Assembly: GCA_947499955.1 (NCBI GenBank)
Contig: CANMQI010000008.1
Coordinates: 124,001 to 188,000, forward strand
Length of the DNA stretch: 64,000 bases
Origin: an uncultured Granulosicoccus sp.
GTDB taxonomy: Bacteria > Pseudomonadota > Gammaproteobacteria > Granulosicoccales > Granulosicoccaceae
Direction of reading: 5' to 3'
Part shown: piece by piece, positions 17,057 to 25,822 of the stretch
How positions within the stretch are numbered: position 1 is the stretch's first letter
Layout: each line of letters begins with the position of its first letter
Program-made: the position numbers and the translations under genes
Notes under the pieces: generated by a model
Told to the model about the DNA's origin: nothing
What the model saw: the letters and a program-made list of their open reading frames with translations, nothing else
The model's database searches: none

Positions 17057-18115
17057 ATGGATACGCTGCGTCGTCCGGATATCAATCTTGTACCCTTCGT
17101 CAGTGTCGAGAACATGATGAAGCTGGTGAACAGTGTCGGCATCGATCAATTTCTGAAGCAACTCGCCGAGAGAATCGAATTCGATTTCACACGCTGGCAG
17201 CTGTTCGACAAGGTGGCGCGAGTGGCCTCGCACTCCAGCGTCGGTGTCATCGAACTGATGCCTACCAGCGACGGTGAAACCTACGGATTCAAGTACGTCA
17301 ACGGGCATCCGGGTAATACCCGAGCCGATCTGCAGACAGTGACAGGCTTTGGTGTGCTGGCGCGCGTGGATACCGGCTACCCTACCCTGTTTTCGGAGAT
17401 GACCCTGTTGACGGCGCTGCGTACGGCGGCAACATCGGCCGTCGCAGCGAGGCATCTGGCCCCGCAGGATGCCTCGACGATGGCCATCATCGGTAATGGC
17501 GCGCAGTCCGAGTTCCAGGCCATGGCGTTCAAGGCGGTGCTGGGTATGAAGCAATTGCGCCTGTATGACATTGATGGTGCCGCTACCGAGAAGTGCGCGC
17601 GCAATCTGGCAGGGCTGGGGTTCGACATCGAATGCTGCACATCGGCGGAATCTGCAGTAGAGGGTGCGCATATCGTGACGACAGCCACGGCAGACAAGCA
17701 GTACGCAACCATTCTGACACCCAATATGGTCGGTGCAGGCATTCATATCAATGCCGTGGGGGGCGATTGCCCGGGCAAGACCGAGTTGCACAAGGATATT
17801 CTGTTGCGGTCGGACATCTTCGTCGAATATCCGCCACAGACACGCATCGAAGGCGAGATACAACAGTTGCCGGACACACACGAAGTCACTGAGCTCTGGG
17901 AAGTGATCGCCGGCTCGAAGCCGGGTAGAACGTCGACGCTGCAAACCACACTGTTCGATTCGGTTGGTTTTGCGACAGAGGATTTCTCGGCACTGTGTTT
18001 CGTCCATTCCCTGCTCGAGCAATATCCTCACCATGAAATGCTGGACATGGTTGCTGATCCGGATGACCCACGGGATCTGTTCGGTATGCTGCTGCGTTCG
18101 CAGGTGGCCGTGTGA
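17057..18115 (+). CDS. ocd: Ornithine cyclodeaminase
   Basis: A 352-residue member of the ornithine cyclodeaminase/mu-crystallin family. It has the family's substrate region (KYVNGHPGNTRADLQTV) and a Rossmann NAD motif MAIIGNGAQSEFQAMAF, plus the conserved NAVGGDCPGKTELH holding the catalytic aspartate. The NAD-dependent reaction turns L-ornithine into L-proline and ammonia. The frame opens at a TTG (16994), but the ATG at 17057 is preceded by GAGAAGAA and gives the usual length. The stop TGA overlaps the next ATG by one base, so it is coupled to the CtlX-type hydrolase. Control by the divergent AsnC regulator is likely. Lysine cyclodeaminase is the less likely alternative. Confidence 0.9.
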   Translation: MDTLRRPDINLVPFVSVENMMKLVNSVGIDQFLKQLAERIEFDFTRWQLFDKVARVASHSSVGVIELMPTSDGETYGFKYVNGHPGNTRADLQTVTGFGVLARVDTGYPTLFSEMTLLTALRTAATSAVAARHLAPQDASTMAIIGNGAQSEFQAMAFKAVLGMKQLRLYDIDGAATEKCARNLAGLGFDIECCTSAESAVEGAHIVTTATADKQYATILTPNMVGAGIHINAVGGDCPGKTELHKDILLRSDIFVEYPPQTRIEGEIQQLPDTHEVTELWEVIAGSKPGRTSTLQTTLFDSVGFATEDFSALCFVHSLLEQYPHHEMLDMVADPDDPRDLFGMLLRSQVAV

Positions 18116-19062
18116 TGGGCTCACTGGTCATGCGTACGCGCAGAAGTATTCAGGCACCGTCATCTGTCGTGATGATCCGTCCACACCACTTTCGATCCAA
18201 CCCGCAAACTCGAGCGGACAATGCCTTTCAACGTAGTGATGAAGGCATGAGTGCGGAAGAGATTCGGCGTGCCGCCTTCGAAGAAGTGAGCGAGGCTGCA
18301 TCAGTGCTGGAGAAGCTGGGCGTGAGGACCCATGTCTTCGATGATGAGCAGGATGATCGGCCTGATGCCGTCTTTCCCAACAACTGGTTCTCGACTCATT
18401 CGGGTGGTCATATCGCCATCTATCCGATGGAAGCTGCCAACCGTCGCAAGGAGCGTCGCAGCGATGTCATCGAATTGCTGAAGCAGCAGTACCGGGTGCA
18501 GGATGTGATTGATTACTCGGGACTGGAAGCCGATGGACTGTCGCTGGAGGGCACGGGCGCCATGGTGCTCGATCATGAGGATCGGGTGGCCTACGTGGCT
18601 CGCTCGCGGCGCGCCGATCCTGTCGCGCTGGAACGGTTCTGTACGCACTTCAATTTCGAGCCGATGGTCTTCGATGCGGTGGATGATTCGGGGACGGCCA
18701 TTTATCACACCAATGTGCTGATGTGTATCGGCACCGAGTTCGCGATGATCGGTGTCGATAGTATCGTTGACCCGGTGCGACGGGCGACAGTGGTGAATCG
18801 TCTGGCCGAGTCGGGACGCGAGATCATCTCACTGTCAAGCCAGCAGATAGCGGAGTTTGCCGGAAATGCCATCGAACTGCAGGGCAGTGCCTCACGTCTG
18901 TTGGCTCTATCGGCAAGAGCCTGTGCAAGCCTGACACCAACACAGACAGCCGTGATCGAAAGAAGCTGTCAACTCATTCCCTTGCAGGTCCCCACCATAG
19001 AGCTGGCAGGTGGGTCCGTGCGATGCATGCTGGCAGGTGTTCATCTGGTGCGTCGCCCATAG
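18115..19062 (+). CDS. ctlX: Citrulline hydrolase CtlX (amidinotransferase superfamily)
   Basis: A 315-residue amidinotransferase/dimethylarginase-fold protein. Conserved pieces are VVMIRPHHFRSNPQT at the start, PDAVFPNNWFSTH, the catalytic histidine in AIYHTNVLMCIG (H198) and the nucleophile cysteine in GGSVRCMLAGVH (C304). This set is that of the CtlX group, which hydrolyses citrulline to ornithine. Coupled to ornithine cyclodeaminase by a TGATG junction, it completes a route citrulline to ornithine to proline. I start at the ATG of that junction. The stop codon lies within the first unit of a 12-bp tandem repeat. A dimethylarginine or arginine substrate cannot be ruled out from sequence. 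Confidence 0.85.
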   Translation: MGSLVMRTRRSIQAPSSVVMIRPHHFRSNPQTRADNAFQRSDEGMSAEEIRRAAFEEVSEAASVLEKLGVRTHVFDDEQDDRPDAVFPNNWFSTHSGGHIAIYPMEAANRRKERRSDVIELLKQQYRVQDVIDYSGLEADGLSLEGTGAMVLDHEDRVAYVARSRRADPVALERFCTHFNFEPMVFDAVDDSGTAIYHTNVLMCIGTEFAMIGVDSIVDPVRRATVVNRLAESGREIISLSSQQIAEFAGNAIELQGSASRLLALSARACASLTPTQTAVIERSCQLIPLQVPTIELAGGSVRCMLAGVHLVRRP

Positions 19063-19130
19063 GCAAGACGGTAGGCAAGACGGTAGGCAAGACGGTAGGC
19101 AAGACGGTAGGCAAGACGGTAGGCAAGACG
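19059..19130 (+). repeat. Six-copy 12-bp tandem repeat over the ctlX stop
   Basis: The unit GTAGGCAAGACG is repeated six times head to tail; only the first base of the first copy differs (A for G). The ctlX stop TAG (19060-19062) is inside copy one, and because the unit is 12 bases, each further copy carries another TAG in the same frame. Copy number can therefore change without altering the protein. On the minus strand it reads as a false repetitive peptide. No role is known. Confidence 0.95.
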
Positions 19131-19717
19131 CAGCATTGACTGGCAGGCGTGCTCTGTAGTTGGACAAACGGTTCGCCAGAAGGAGCGTGTGCTATCCGCA
19201 GGAATGGATTGGTGCGTCGGTATTGACAGGGCTTGCCAGACCCGTAGATCAGCCTCCCGTGTAAACGCTCGTGTGGGGCAGTGAATTGGCGAGGACATGA
19301 CGCTGATTCAGGCAGCCAACATGACGCTTTTCCCGACAAAACGTGTGGTTATTCGCGTCTCCTGCGATTTTCGTGGCCTGGCTGCAACAGCATCAACTCT
19401 GGCATTATTGCCCTGACATTGCCGCTCATCCGCATGACATGTCGGCAGCGACAGTATGGTCCGACCAGTTTTCGGAATTCAGCGGTTTTGTTGCGCCATT
19501 TCGGGCATCGCTTGATGTATATAGTGCGTTCAGCTACAGAAACTGCCCGTCAAGGAATTACAGGCACGACGGATTGTCGTCACAACGCATTCCGTCGATG
19601 ATGATTTCGTCGCCTTGACGCTTACAATGGAGCGAGTGATCATCGATTTGCTATCACCCATTGCGGAACCCGGGACCCCCATCAGCAATGCCTGCACCAC
19701 CTGAGATCGAGAATGCC
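19131..19717. other. 587-bp gap before the LOV-like kinase gene
   Basis: Only short overlapping open frames with no recognisable protein features are present, and no clear promoter, RNA or mobile element. The base composition seems slightly richer in A and T than the genes around it. It probably carries the kinase promoter. Confidence 0.4.
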
Positions 19718-22666
19718 ATGGATGAACAGAGTACTGCGGAAAATCAATTTCTTGAAATTGACAGTATCTATGTCCATGCGCCTGTCGGATTGGGGGTATT
19801 GGATCGCGATTTACGCTGGGTTCGCATCAATCAGCGGCTGGCAGGAAGAAATGGTCGATCGGTAGATGCGCATATCGGTCGTGATCTTCGACAGGTACAG
19901 CCCTATCTGGCAGATCAGCTCGAACCCGGGCTTCAGCAGGTACTCGACAGCGGTGTTGCCGAACTGGGCGTGGAAATCGGTAAGGAAATGCTGCCGGGTT
20001 CCGGATTCCATGGCGCCTGGGTCGAGAACTGGGTTCCCATCCGAGATGAAGCCGGGCAGGTTATCGGCATCAATATCGTGGCTGAAGAAGTCACTTCAGC
20101 GAGCCAGATTCAGCACGATCTGATCCTGCGGAACCAGGCTATCGAGGCGGTGGGCAATGGCATCCTGATTGCCGATGCGGGCATAGGCAACCCATCCGAT
20201 GCGCCGATCGTCTTTGCCAATACCGCGTTCACACAGATCACCGGCTACAGTGCCGACGAGGTTCTGGGACGTGATTGTCGTTTTCTGCAGGATGAGCAGT
20301 CTGACCCTCAGAGGATCAGTGAAATAAGAGAAGCTCTCAGAACCGGTACTGAATGTCTGGTGGTCTTACGCAATCGGCGCAAGGATGGAAGCCATTTCTG
20401 GAACGAACTGCGGATCACGCCCATCAAGAACGCCGTCGGAAAGTCCAGTCATTTTGTCGCTGTCATTACCGATGTAACCGAGCGAAAGCTTGTCGAACAG
20501 CGATTACTGGAAAGCGAATCCCGTTATCGCACCCTGTTCAACTCGCTGGACTCGGGTTTCTGTGTGTTCGAGATGCTGTATGACGAGCAAGGCAAGCCTT
20601 GCGATTACCTGTTTCTCGAGACCAATCGGCAATTCGTCCAGCATACCGGCTTGCATGATGCCGTCGGCAAGACTGCCATGGCGCTTGTACCCGGCCTGGA
20701 GAAACGCTGGGTTGATTACTACGGTGAAGTTGCAGAAACCGGTGAGCCCCAGTTTTTTGTCGAAGAGTCTCCCTACATGGGCCGATGGTTCGACGTACAC
20801 GCCTTTCGCTTTGGCGAGGCAAAATTGCGTCAGGTGGCCCTGATGTTCACCGATATTACCGAACGCAAGCGCTACGAGGAGTCCATTGAGGAATCACGCG
20901 CCATAGCCGAACAGGCCAGGATCGCTGCAGATGCGTCAAACCGGGCCAAGAGTGAATTTCTGGCCAACATGAGTCACGAGATTCGTACCCCCTTGTCAGC
21001 CATTCTCGGGTTTACCGAGATTCTCGATACCAGTCTCAGGAATCCGGATGATTTGCAGGCTGTCGAGACCATTCGTCGCAATGTGGATCACCTGCAGTCT
21101 CTGCTGAACGATTTTCTGGACTTGGCGAAGATCGAGGCCGGTCAATTGAGTGTGCGAGAGGAACCGGTAGGGTTGCATGGCATTGTCGAGGAAGTCATGT
21201 CCCTGATGCATCAGCGAGCCATTGATGCGCGACTGCATCTGGTTGTTGATTATGCAACACAGACACCGGAAACCATCGTTACCGATCCGGTTCGCCTCAG
21301 GCAGATACTGATCAATCTGTTGAGTAACGCCATCAAGTTCACCGATCCCGGCGAAGGTGACGATCAGGGCAATGTCTGCCTGCGATTGAGTTTCCATGCA
21401 GAGCCCGAGGCGCGACTCGTGTTCGATGTCATCGATACGGGCATCGGCTTGACGGCCGAGCAACAGGGAGCCCTGTTCGAACCCTTCTCGCAGGCTGACA
21501 ACTCCGATGCACGTCGTTACGAGGGAACCGGATTGGGTCTGGCAATCAGCCGACGGCTGGCCAATCTGCTGGGTGGTGACATAGTCGTTGTCAGTGAACG
21601 GCACAAGGGCAGTACCTTTTCTCTGGAGATGGTGTTGGACGCCGCCGGTGTGGGAGCGTTGACGAGCTTGCAGACAGCGCTGGATGCCCCTGTCGGTACT
21701 ATCGATCAGGCCCCGATGATTCAGGCGCATATCATGGTGGTGGATGATCGCCCGGATATACGGGTACTCCTGCACCATCACCTGGAGGGTGCCGGGGCCA
21801 CGGTTGAATCATTCTCCAGTGGTGAGGCGGCCATCGCCCGTTTGCAGGTGCTCGAGCACGACGCTATCACGCCGCAATCCGATCCTGCGATCGACAGTCA
21901 GGGTCGAGTATCAGGCACGGCTTTCACCGATGTATTCGATGTCATTCTGCTGGACATGCAGATGCCCGGACTGGATGGCTATCAGACTGCGCGCAGGATC
22001 CGTTCTGAAGGATACACAGGCCCGCTGGTCGCGCTGACGGCAGCCGTTCTGGGTGATGAACGCAAGCGCTGCAAGGATGCAGGGTGTACGGACTACCTGG
22101 CCAAGCCCATCAGGCGCTCGGATCTGCTCAGGGCCTTGTCGCTGCATCTACAGGATCATCAGGTGATCAATGCCAGTACAAGCAGCACTGGCGGTGGAGC
22201 GGTAGAACGACTGTCACTCGATGCGCAGGATCAAGCTGAACTGGTCGTCCACATGGACCCTGTTCGAACACCCGAAGCTGCCCGTGTTGAAACCCGGGAG
22301 ACCATCGGGCAACAACAGCGTGTTCTGGTGGTGGAAGATCACGAGGGTACACGTAATGCGATAGCCCGCTTGTTGGGCAGAAACGGGTATGACGTGACAG
22401 AGGCTGGCACTGCGGAGGAGGCGCGTGCTCTGGCCGCGAGCACGCTGCCGGACGTCATCCTGCTGGACATCGGTTTGCCGGGTACGGACGGCGTATCCCT
22501 TGCCCGTGAATTCCGGGCTCTTCCACAACTGCATGATACCCGTCTGGTTTGCGTGTCCGGCAGGGCCATCGATGAGCGTGGAGGCGAAGAAACCGTGTTC
22601 CATGCACATCTTCTCAAGCCAGTGGACCTGTCGACTTTGCTGAAGACACTGGCATCACTGGATTGA
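19718..22666 (+). CDS. LOV-like PAS hybrid histidine kinase with two receivers
   Basis: About 982 residues, no membrane segments. Order: PAS1 (about 10-125); PAS2 (about 140-265), LOV-like, with GRDCRFLQDE (Cys187) and NRRKDGSHFWNELRITPI; PAS3 (about 275-390); HisKA with His420 in NMSHEIRTPLSA; HATPase with INLLSNAIKFT, DTGIGL and GTGLGLAISRRLANLLGG; receiver 1 (Asp746 in VILLDMQMPGLDG); receiver 2 (Asp917 in VILLDIGLPGTDG). The Cys that forms the flavin adduct in LOV domains is present, so blue-light sensing is plausible. However, the consensus NCRFLQ is DCRFLQ, and the late conserved glutamine is isoleucine (FVAVITDVT). No HPt domain or DNA-binding partner lies nearby. Starts at 19661 (TTG) and 19688 (ATG) are possible; I chose the ATG with GAGA upstream. 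Confidence 0.85.
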   Translation: MDEQSTAENQFLEIDSIYVHAPVGLGVLDRDLRWVRINQRLAGRNGRSVDAHIGRDLRQVQPYLADQLEPGLQQVLDSGVAELGVEIGKEMLPGSGFHGAWVENWVPIRDEAGQVIGINIVAEEVTSASQIQHDLILRNQAIEAVGNGILIADAGIGNPSDAPIVFANTAFTQITGYSADEVLGRDCRFLQDEQSDPQRISEIREALRTGTECLVVLRNRRKDGSHFWNELRITPIKNAVGKSSHFVAVITDVTERKLVEQRLLESESRYRTLFNSLDSGFCVFEMLYDEQGKPCDYLFLETNRQFVQHTGLHDAVGKTAMALVPGLEKRWVDYYGEVAETGEPQFFVEESPYMGRWFDVHAFRFGEAKLRQVALMFTDITERKRYEESIEESRAIAEQARIAADASNRAKSEFLANMSHEIRTPLSAILGFTEILDTSLRNPDDLQAVETIRRNVDHLQSLLNDFLDLAKIEAGQLSVREEPVGLHGIVEEVMSLMHQRAIDARLHLVVDYATQTPETIVTDPVRLRQILINLLSNAIKFTDPGEGDDQGNVCLRLSFHAEPEARLVFDVIDTGIGLTAEQQGALFEPFSQADNSDARRYEGTGLGLAISRRLANLLGGDIVVVSERHKGSTFSLEMVLDAAGVGALTSLQTALDAPVGTIDQAPMIQAHIMVVDDRPDIRVLLHHHLEGAGATVESFSSGEAAIARLQVLEHDAITPQSDPAIDSQGRVSGTAFTDVFDVILLDMQMPGLDGYQTARRIRSEGYTGPLVALTAAVLGDERKRCKDAGCTDYLAKPIRRSDLLRALSLHLQDHQVINASTSSTGGGAVERLSLDAQDQAELVVHMDPVRTPEAARVETRETIGQQQRVLVVEDHEGTRNAIARLLGRNGYDVTEAGTAEEARALAASTLPDVILLDIGLPGTDGVSLAREFRALPQLHDTRLVCVSGRAIDERGGEETVFHAHLLKPVDLSTLLKTLASLD

Positions 22667-22676
22667 GATCCCCGGC

Positions 22677-22701
22677 AGCGCAACCGTATCCCGGTTGCGC
22701 T
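22677..22701. terminator. Strong stem-loop between convergent genes
   Basis: AGCGCAACCG (22677-22686) and CGGTTGCGCT (22692-22701) form a perfect 10-bp stem with a five-base loop, between the ends of the LOV-like kinase and the convergent fmdB gene. The symmetry suits a two-way terminator, though neither side has a clear T-run. Confidence 0.6.
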
Positions 22702-22719
22702 GTGCCATTGCCTCTGGCG

Positions 22720-23064
22720 TCAGTGACTGATCATCCAGGGACGCTTGGTCGGGAACATCTTGTCCCCAGCCGCATTGCTCATCGTCTTGCCAGAGATCTT
22801 GCTGGACCCTCCGCTACAACAACCACACCCGGGTTTGTGCTTGTGTGCCAGTTGTGAGGAGTGCTTCGGTTCGTGTTGTGCCAGCTCATTCATGCCCGCG
22901 GCCTTGATCGATGTGCGTGCACTCGAGGCAAGATAGGGCGCTGCGATACTTCGTGGCGCCGGTTTCTGGCACTCGGGGCAGGTGCAGGGCTCTCTGGACA
23001 GGGACATGGGGACCATCTGATCGAACTGGCCACAACCTTTGCAATGGTATTGGTAGACAGGCAT
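22720..23064 (-). CDS. fmdB: FmdB-type zinc-ribbon protein
   Basis: A 114-residue protein beginning MPVYQYHCKGCG with a second pair CPEC, a four-cysteine zinc ribbon of the FmdB family. The tail is low complexity, with a His/Cys-rich patch (HKHKPGCGCCSGG). FmdB was named from the Methylophilus formamidase cluster, where it is thought to be regulatory. Here it follows the formamidase gene by three bases, so they are co-transcribed and coupled. It may bind zinc or deliver a metal; that is inference. Confidence 0.88.
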   Translation of the reverse strand: MPVYQYHCKGCGQFDQMVPMSLSREPCTCPECQKPAPRSIAAPYLASSARTSIKAAGMNELAQHEPKHSSQLAHKHKPGCGCCSGGSSKISGKTMSNAAGDKMFPTKRPWMISH

Positions 23065-23067
23065 ATG

Positions 23068-24300
23068 CTAGAGATCCTTTGCCAGAGGCATGTCTACTGA
23101 GCCGTCCACGTGAATCTTCGGCCCGTCGGCATTCGGCATGATGTCGAAGTCGAATATCTCGGTCGGCAGCCAGAGGGTTGCGCAGGCATTGGGTATGTCG
23201 ACAACCCCCGATATATGGCCTTGTACAGGGGCTGTTCCCAGAATCGAGTAGGCCTGGGCCCCGGAATAGCCGAACTTCTTCAGATACTCGATAGCGTTGA
23301 GGCAGGCTTGCCGATAGGCAATATGCACGTCCAGATAGTGTTGCCCGCCCCCTTCGTCTACGGAAATACCTTCGAAAATCAGATGGTCCTTGTAGTTGGG
23401 CGTCATGGGAGAGGGTCTGAAGATCGGATTCTTGATACCGTACTTCTGCATGCCGCCCTTGATCAGGGATACTCTGATATGCAACCAGCCCGCCATTTCA
23501 ATGGCGCCGCAGAATGTGATTTCCCCATCGCCCTGGCTGAAGTGCAGATCACCCATGGACAGTCCGGCGCCATCCACATACACAGGGAAATATACCTTCG
23601 ACCCTCGAGACAGATCCTTGATGTCACAGTTGCCGCCATGTTCGCGTGGAGGTACGGTTCGAGCGGCCTCTGCAGCCGCGGCATCTCTCGCCTCGCCGGT
23701 CATCTTTCCCATGTGGGCTTTGCCACCGTCTTCGGGTAGAGCTGCCAGAGCAGGGATACGGTCGGGTTCGGTATTGAACAGAGCTGTCTCTCGAGTATTC
23801 CATTCGTCCAGCAGGGCACGATCAGGCAGACATCCGATGAGTCCGGGATGGATAAGGCCTGCGTAGCTGACGCCCGGTATGTGGCGAGAGCGAGTGAACA
23901 TGCCCTCGAAGTCCCAGATCGATTTCTGCGCTTCCGGAAAATGTTCCGTCAGAAAGCCCCCGCCATTCTGCTTGGAGAAAAAACCATTGAAGCCCCAGAG
24001 GCTGTCTTCAACTGCGCCGATATCCAGGATATCGACCACGAGCAGGTCCCCGGGCTCGGCGCCCTTGACACCGATGGGGCCTGACAGAAAATGTACCTGC
24101 TCCAGTTCCACGTCTCGCACATCGGAGGCATCGTCATCGTTCTTGATCTGCCCACCGGTCCAGTCGAAAGTCTCTATTCTAAAATCATCTCCCGGCTCGA
24201 CCCACTCCACCATGGGAATATCCGGATGCCAGCGGTTGTGTATCTTCTCGTTGTTGTAAGGGGAGTCGGACAGATCAACCTTGATAAGAGTGTCAGTCAT
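23068..24300 (-). CDS. fmdA: Formamidase (FmdA/AmdA family)
   Basis: A 410-residue enzyme of the acetamidase/formamidase family, closely following Methylophilus methylotrophus FmdA in length and motifs: NRWHPDIPMVEWVEPGDDF at the start, GPIGVKGAEPGDLLVVDILD, REHGGNCDIKDLSRGSKVYF and HFSQGDGEITFCGAIEMAGW. It hydrolyses formamide, and weakly other short amides, to the acid and ammonia. A good AGGAG precedes the ATG. It lies 48 bp downstream of the ABC transporter genes in the same direction and just before fmdB, so one nitrogen-scavenging operon is likely. No urease genes are in the window, which favours amides as substrates for the importer. Confidence 0.93.
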   Translation of the reverse strand: MTDTLIKVDLSDSPYNNEKIHNRWHPDIPMVEWVEPGDDFRIETFDWTGGQIKNDDDASDVRDVELEQVHFLSGPIGVKGAEPGDLLVVDILDIGAVEDSLWGFNGFFSKQNGGGFLTEHFPEAQKSIWDFEGMFTRSRHIPGVSYAGLIHPGLIGCLPDRALLDEWNTRETALFNTEPDRIPALAALPEDGGKAHMGKMTGEARDAAAAEAARTVPPREHGGNCDIKDLSRGSKVYFPVYVDGAGLSMGDLHFSQGDGEITFCGAIEMAGWLHIRVSLIKGGMQKYGIKNPIFRPSPMTPNYKDHLIFEGISVDEGGGQHYLDVHIAYRQACLNAIEYLKKFGYSGAQAYSILGTAPVQGHISGVVDIPNACATLWLPTEIFDFDIMPNADGPKIHVDGSVDMPLAKDL

Positions 24301-24348
24301 TGTATTGCTCCTGTGCTTGGGGTTGGGTGGTTGAGTGTTGGATGTTCT

Positions 24349-25038
24349 TCACACCGCCAGGTAGGCGGCTACCTGTTGTTCGTCGATGTCATCACGCTGC
24401 GCCTCGTGAACAATGTTGCCGTTCTCGATAACCAGAACACGATCGGCGATATCCATGGCAAAAGACAGGACTTGCTCGGATACCAGAATCGACAACTGGC
24501 GTTCGTCCCGGATTCTGCGAAGCACTCTGGCCATCTCGCGAATGATCGAAGGCTGAATGCCTTCGGTAGGTTCATCCAGTAGCAGAGCCTTGGGCTGCGT
24601 GGCCAGAGCCCTGGCGATGGCCAACTGCTGCTGTTGACCGCCGGACAGATTGCCACCGCGTCTGTGGCTCATATCCTTCAGTACCGGAAACAACTGGTAG
24701 AGATCGTCCGAAATCGATTTCTCTCCGGTGCTGGTCAAGCCGGTCTCGATGTTTTCCTTGACGCTCATGGTGGGAAAGATCATTCGTCCCTGCGGTACAT
24801 AACCCAGCCCGGCAGAGACGCGTTCGAAGCTCTTCATGTGGGTGACGTCCACCGAATCAACACGGACATGTCCACCACTGGGTGGCACGATACCCATCAG
24901 GGATTTCATCAACGTCGTCTTGCCCATGCCGTTGCGGCCGACAATGGCTACGATCTCGCTCTTGCCGAGTTCGAAATTCAGGCCATGCAGGACTTCGCTC
25001 TGGCCATAGGAGGCGCGGTAATCTTGAACTGAGATCAT
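24349..25038 (-). CDS. urtE: Urea/short-chain amide ABC transporter ATPase, UrtE type
   Basis: A 229-residue ABC ATPase of the LivF/UrtE branch: Walker A VGRNGMGKTTLMKSLMG, signature LSGGQQQQLAIARAL, Walker B ALLLDEPTEGIQPSI. UrtE proteins carry the EPTEGIQPSI stretch. The open frame extends upstream to 25185 but the ATG at 25038, with GGAG upstream, gives the family start MISVQDYRASYGQSEVLHG. It is the second ATPase of the importer and the last transporter gene, with urtD 31 bp upstream. Confidence 0.92.
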   Translation of the reverse strand: MISVQDYRASYGQSEVLHGLNFELGKSEIVAIVGRNGMGKTTLMKSLMGIVPPSGGHVRVDSVDVTHMKSFERVSAGLGYVPQGRMIFPTMSVKENIETGLTSTGEKSISDDLYQLFPVLKDMSHRRGGNLSGGQQQQLAIARALATQPKALLLDEPTEGIQPSIIREMARVLRRIRDERQLSILVSEQVLSFAMDIADRVLVIENGNIVHEAQRDDIDEQQVAAYLAV

Positions 25039-25069
25039 CTTGGTTTCTCCGGTCGTAGTGGCATGCTCA

Positions 25070-25822
25070 TCAATGTCCCAGGTACACTTCGATGACGTCG
25101 GGGTTGTTCTGCACGGTGTCCATATCACCTTCAGCCAGAATCCTTCCCTGGTGGAGCACCGTGACCTTGTGGGCAATGTCTTCAACGAATTTCATGTCGT
25201 GCTCAACGACCAGTACTGAACGTTCACGCGTGATCCTGTTGAGCAGTTCGGCCGTTTTTTCACGCTCACTGATACTCATGCCTGCAACAGGTTCATCGAG
25301 CATCAGAAGCTTCGGGTTCTGGATCAGCAGCATGCCGATCTCCAGCCACTGCTTCTGTCCATGACTCAGCAGTGCCGCCTGCTTGTCAAGGTGGTCTTCC
25401 AGGAAAACGGATTCAGCGACTTCCTGCAAACGATCGCTCACTTCGCTGTCACGTTTGAAGAACAGGGCCCCGAAGACATCGTGACCGCGGGGGTAGGAGA
25501 GTTCCAGGTTCTCGAAAACACTCAGATCCTCGTAAATGGAGGGTGTCTGGAATTTTCGACCAATGCCCTTGTGGACGATGCGTGGCTCGTTCAGGTGTGA
25601 AATTTCCTCGTTCCAGAATTTGATGGAACCAGAGTCGGAACGTGTCTTTCCACAGATCAGATCGAGCACGGTGGTCTTGCCGGCACCGTTGGGTCCGATG
25701 ATGACGCGAATCTCGTTTTCGTCGACAAACAGGTTCAGGTCATCAACCGCCTTGAATCCATCGAACGAAACACTGAGATCGGTCAGGGCCAGCATGTAGT
25801 CGGTGTTGGTTCTGATACTCAT
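25070..25822 (-). CDS. urtD: Urea/short-chain amide ABC transporter ATPase, UrtD type
   Basis: A 250-residue ABC ATPase of the LivG/UrtD branch: Walker A IGPNGAGKTTVLDLICG, signature LSHGQKQWLEIGMLL (the H in place of a G is usual for UrtD), Walker B LLMLDEPVAGMS. Its start ATG overlaps the urtC stop by four bases. It pairs with UrtE to power uptake through UrtB-UrtC. Confidence 0.93.
   Translation of the reverse strand: MSIRTNTDYMLALTDLSVSFDGFKAVDDLNLFVDENEIRVIIGPNGAGKTTVLDLICGKTRSDSGSIKFWNEEISHLNEPRIVHKGIGRKFQTPSIYEDLSVFENLELSYPRGHDVFGALFFKRDSEVSDRLQEVAESVFLEDHLDKQAALLSHGQKQWLEIGMLLIQNPKLLMLDEPVAGMSISEREKTAELLNRITRERSVLVVEHDMKFVEDIAHKVTVLHQGRILAEGDMDTVQNNPDVIEVYLGH

Noticed and set aside
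16934..18124. Minus-strand 396-codon frame over ornithine cyclodeaminase
   Set aside because: Antisense shadow; the plus-strand protein has full family motifs and an upstream promoter.
18907..19339. Minus-strand frames with repeated LAYR, LPTV or CLPS peptides
   Set aside because: They are translations of the 12-bp tandem repeat in three frames, and overlap ctlX on the other strand.
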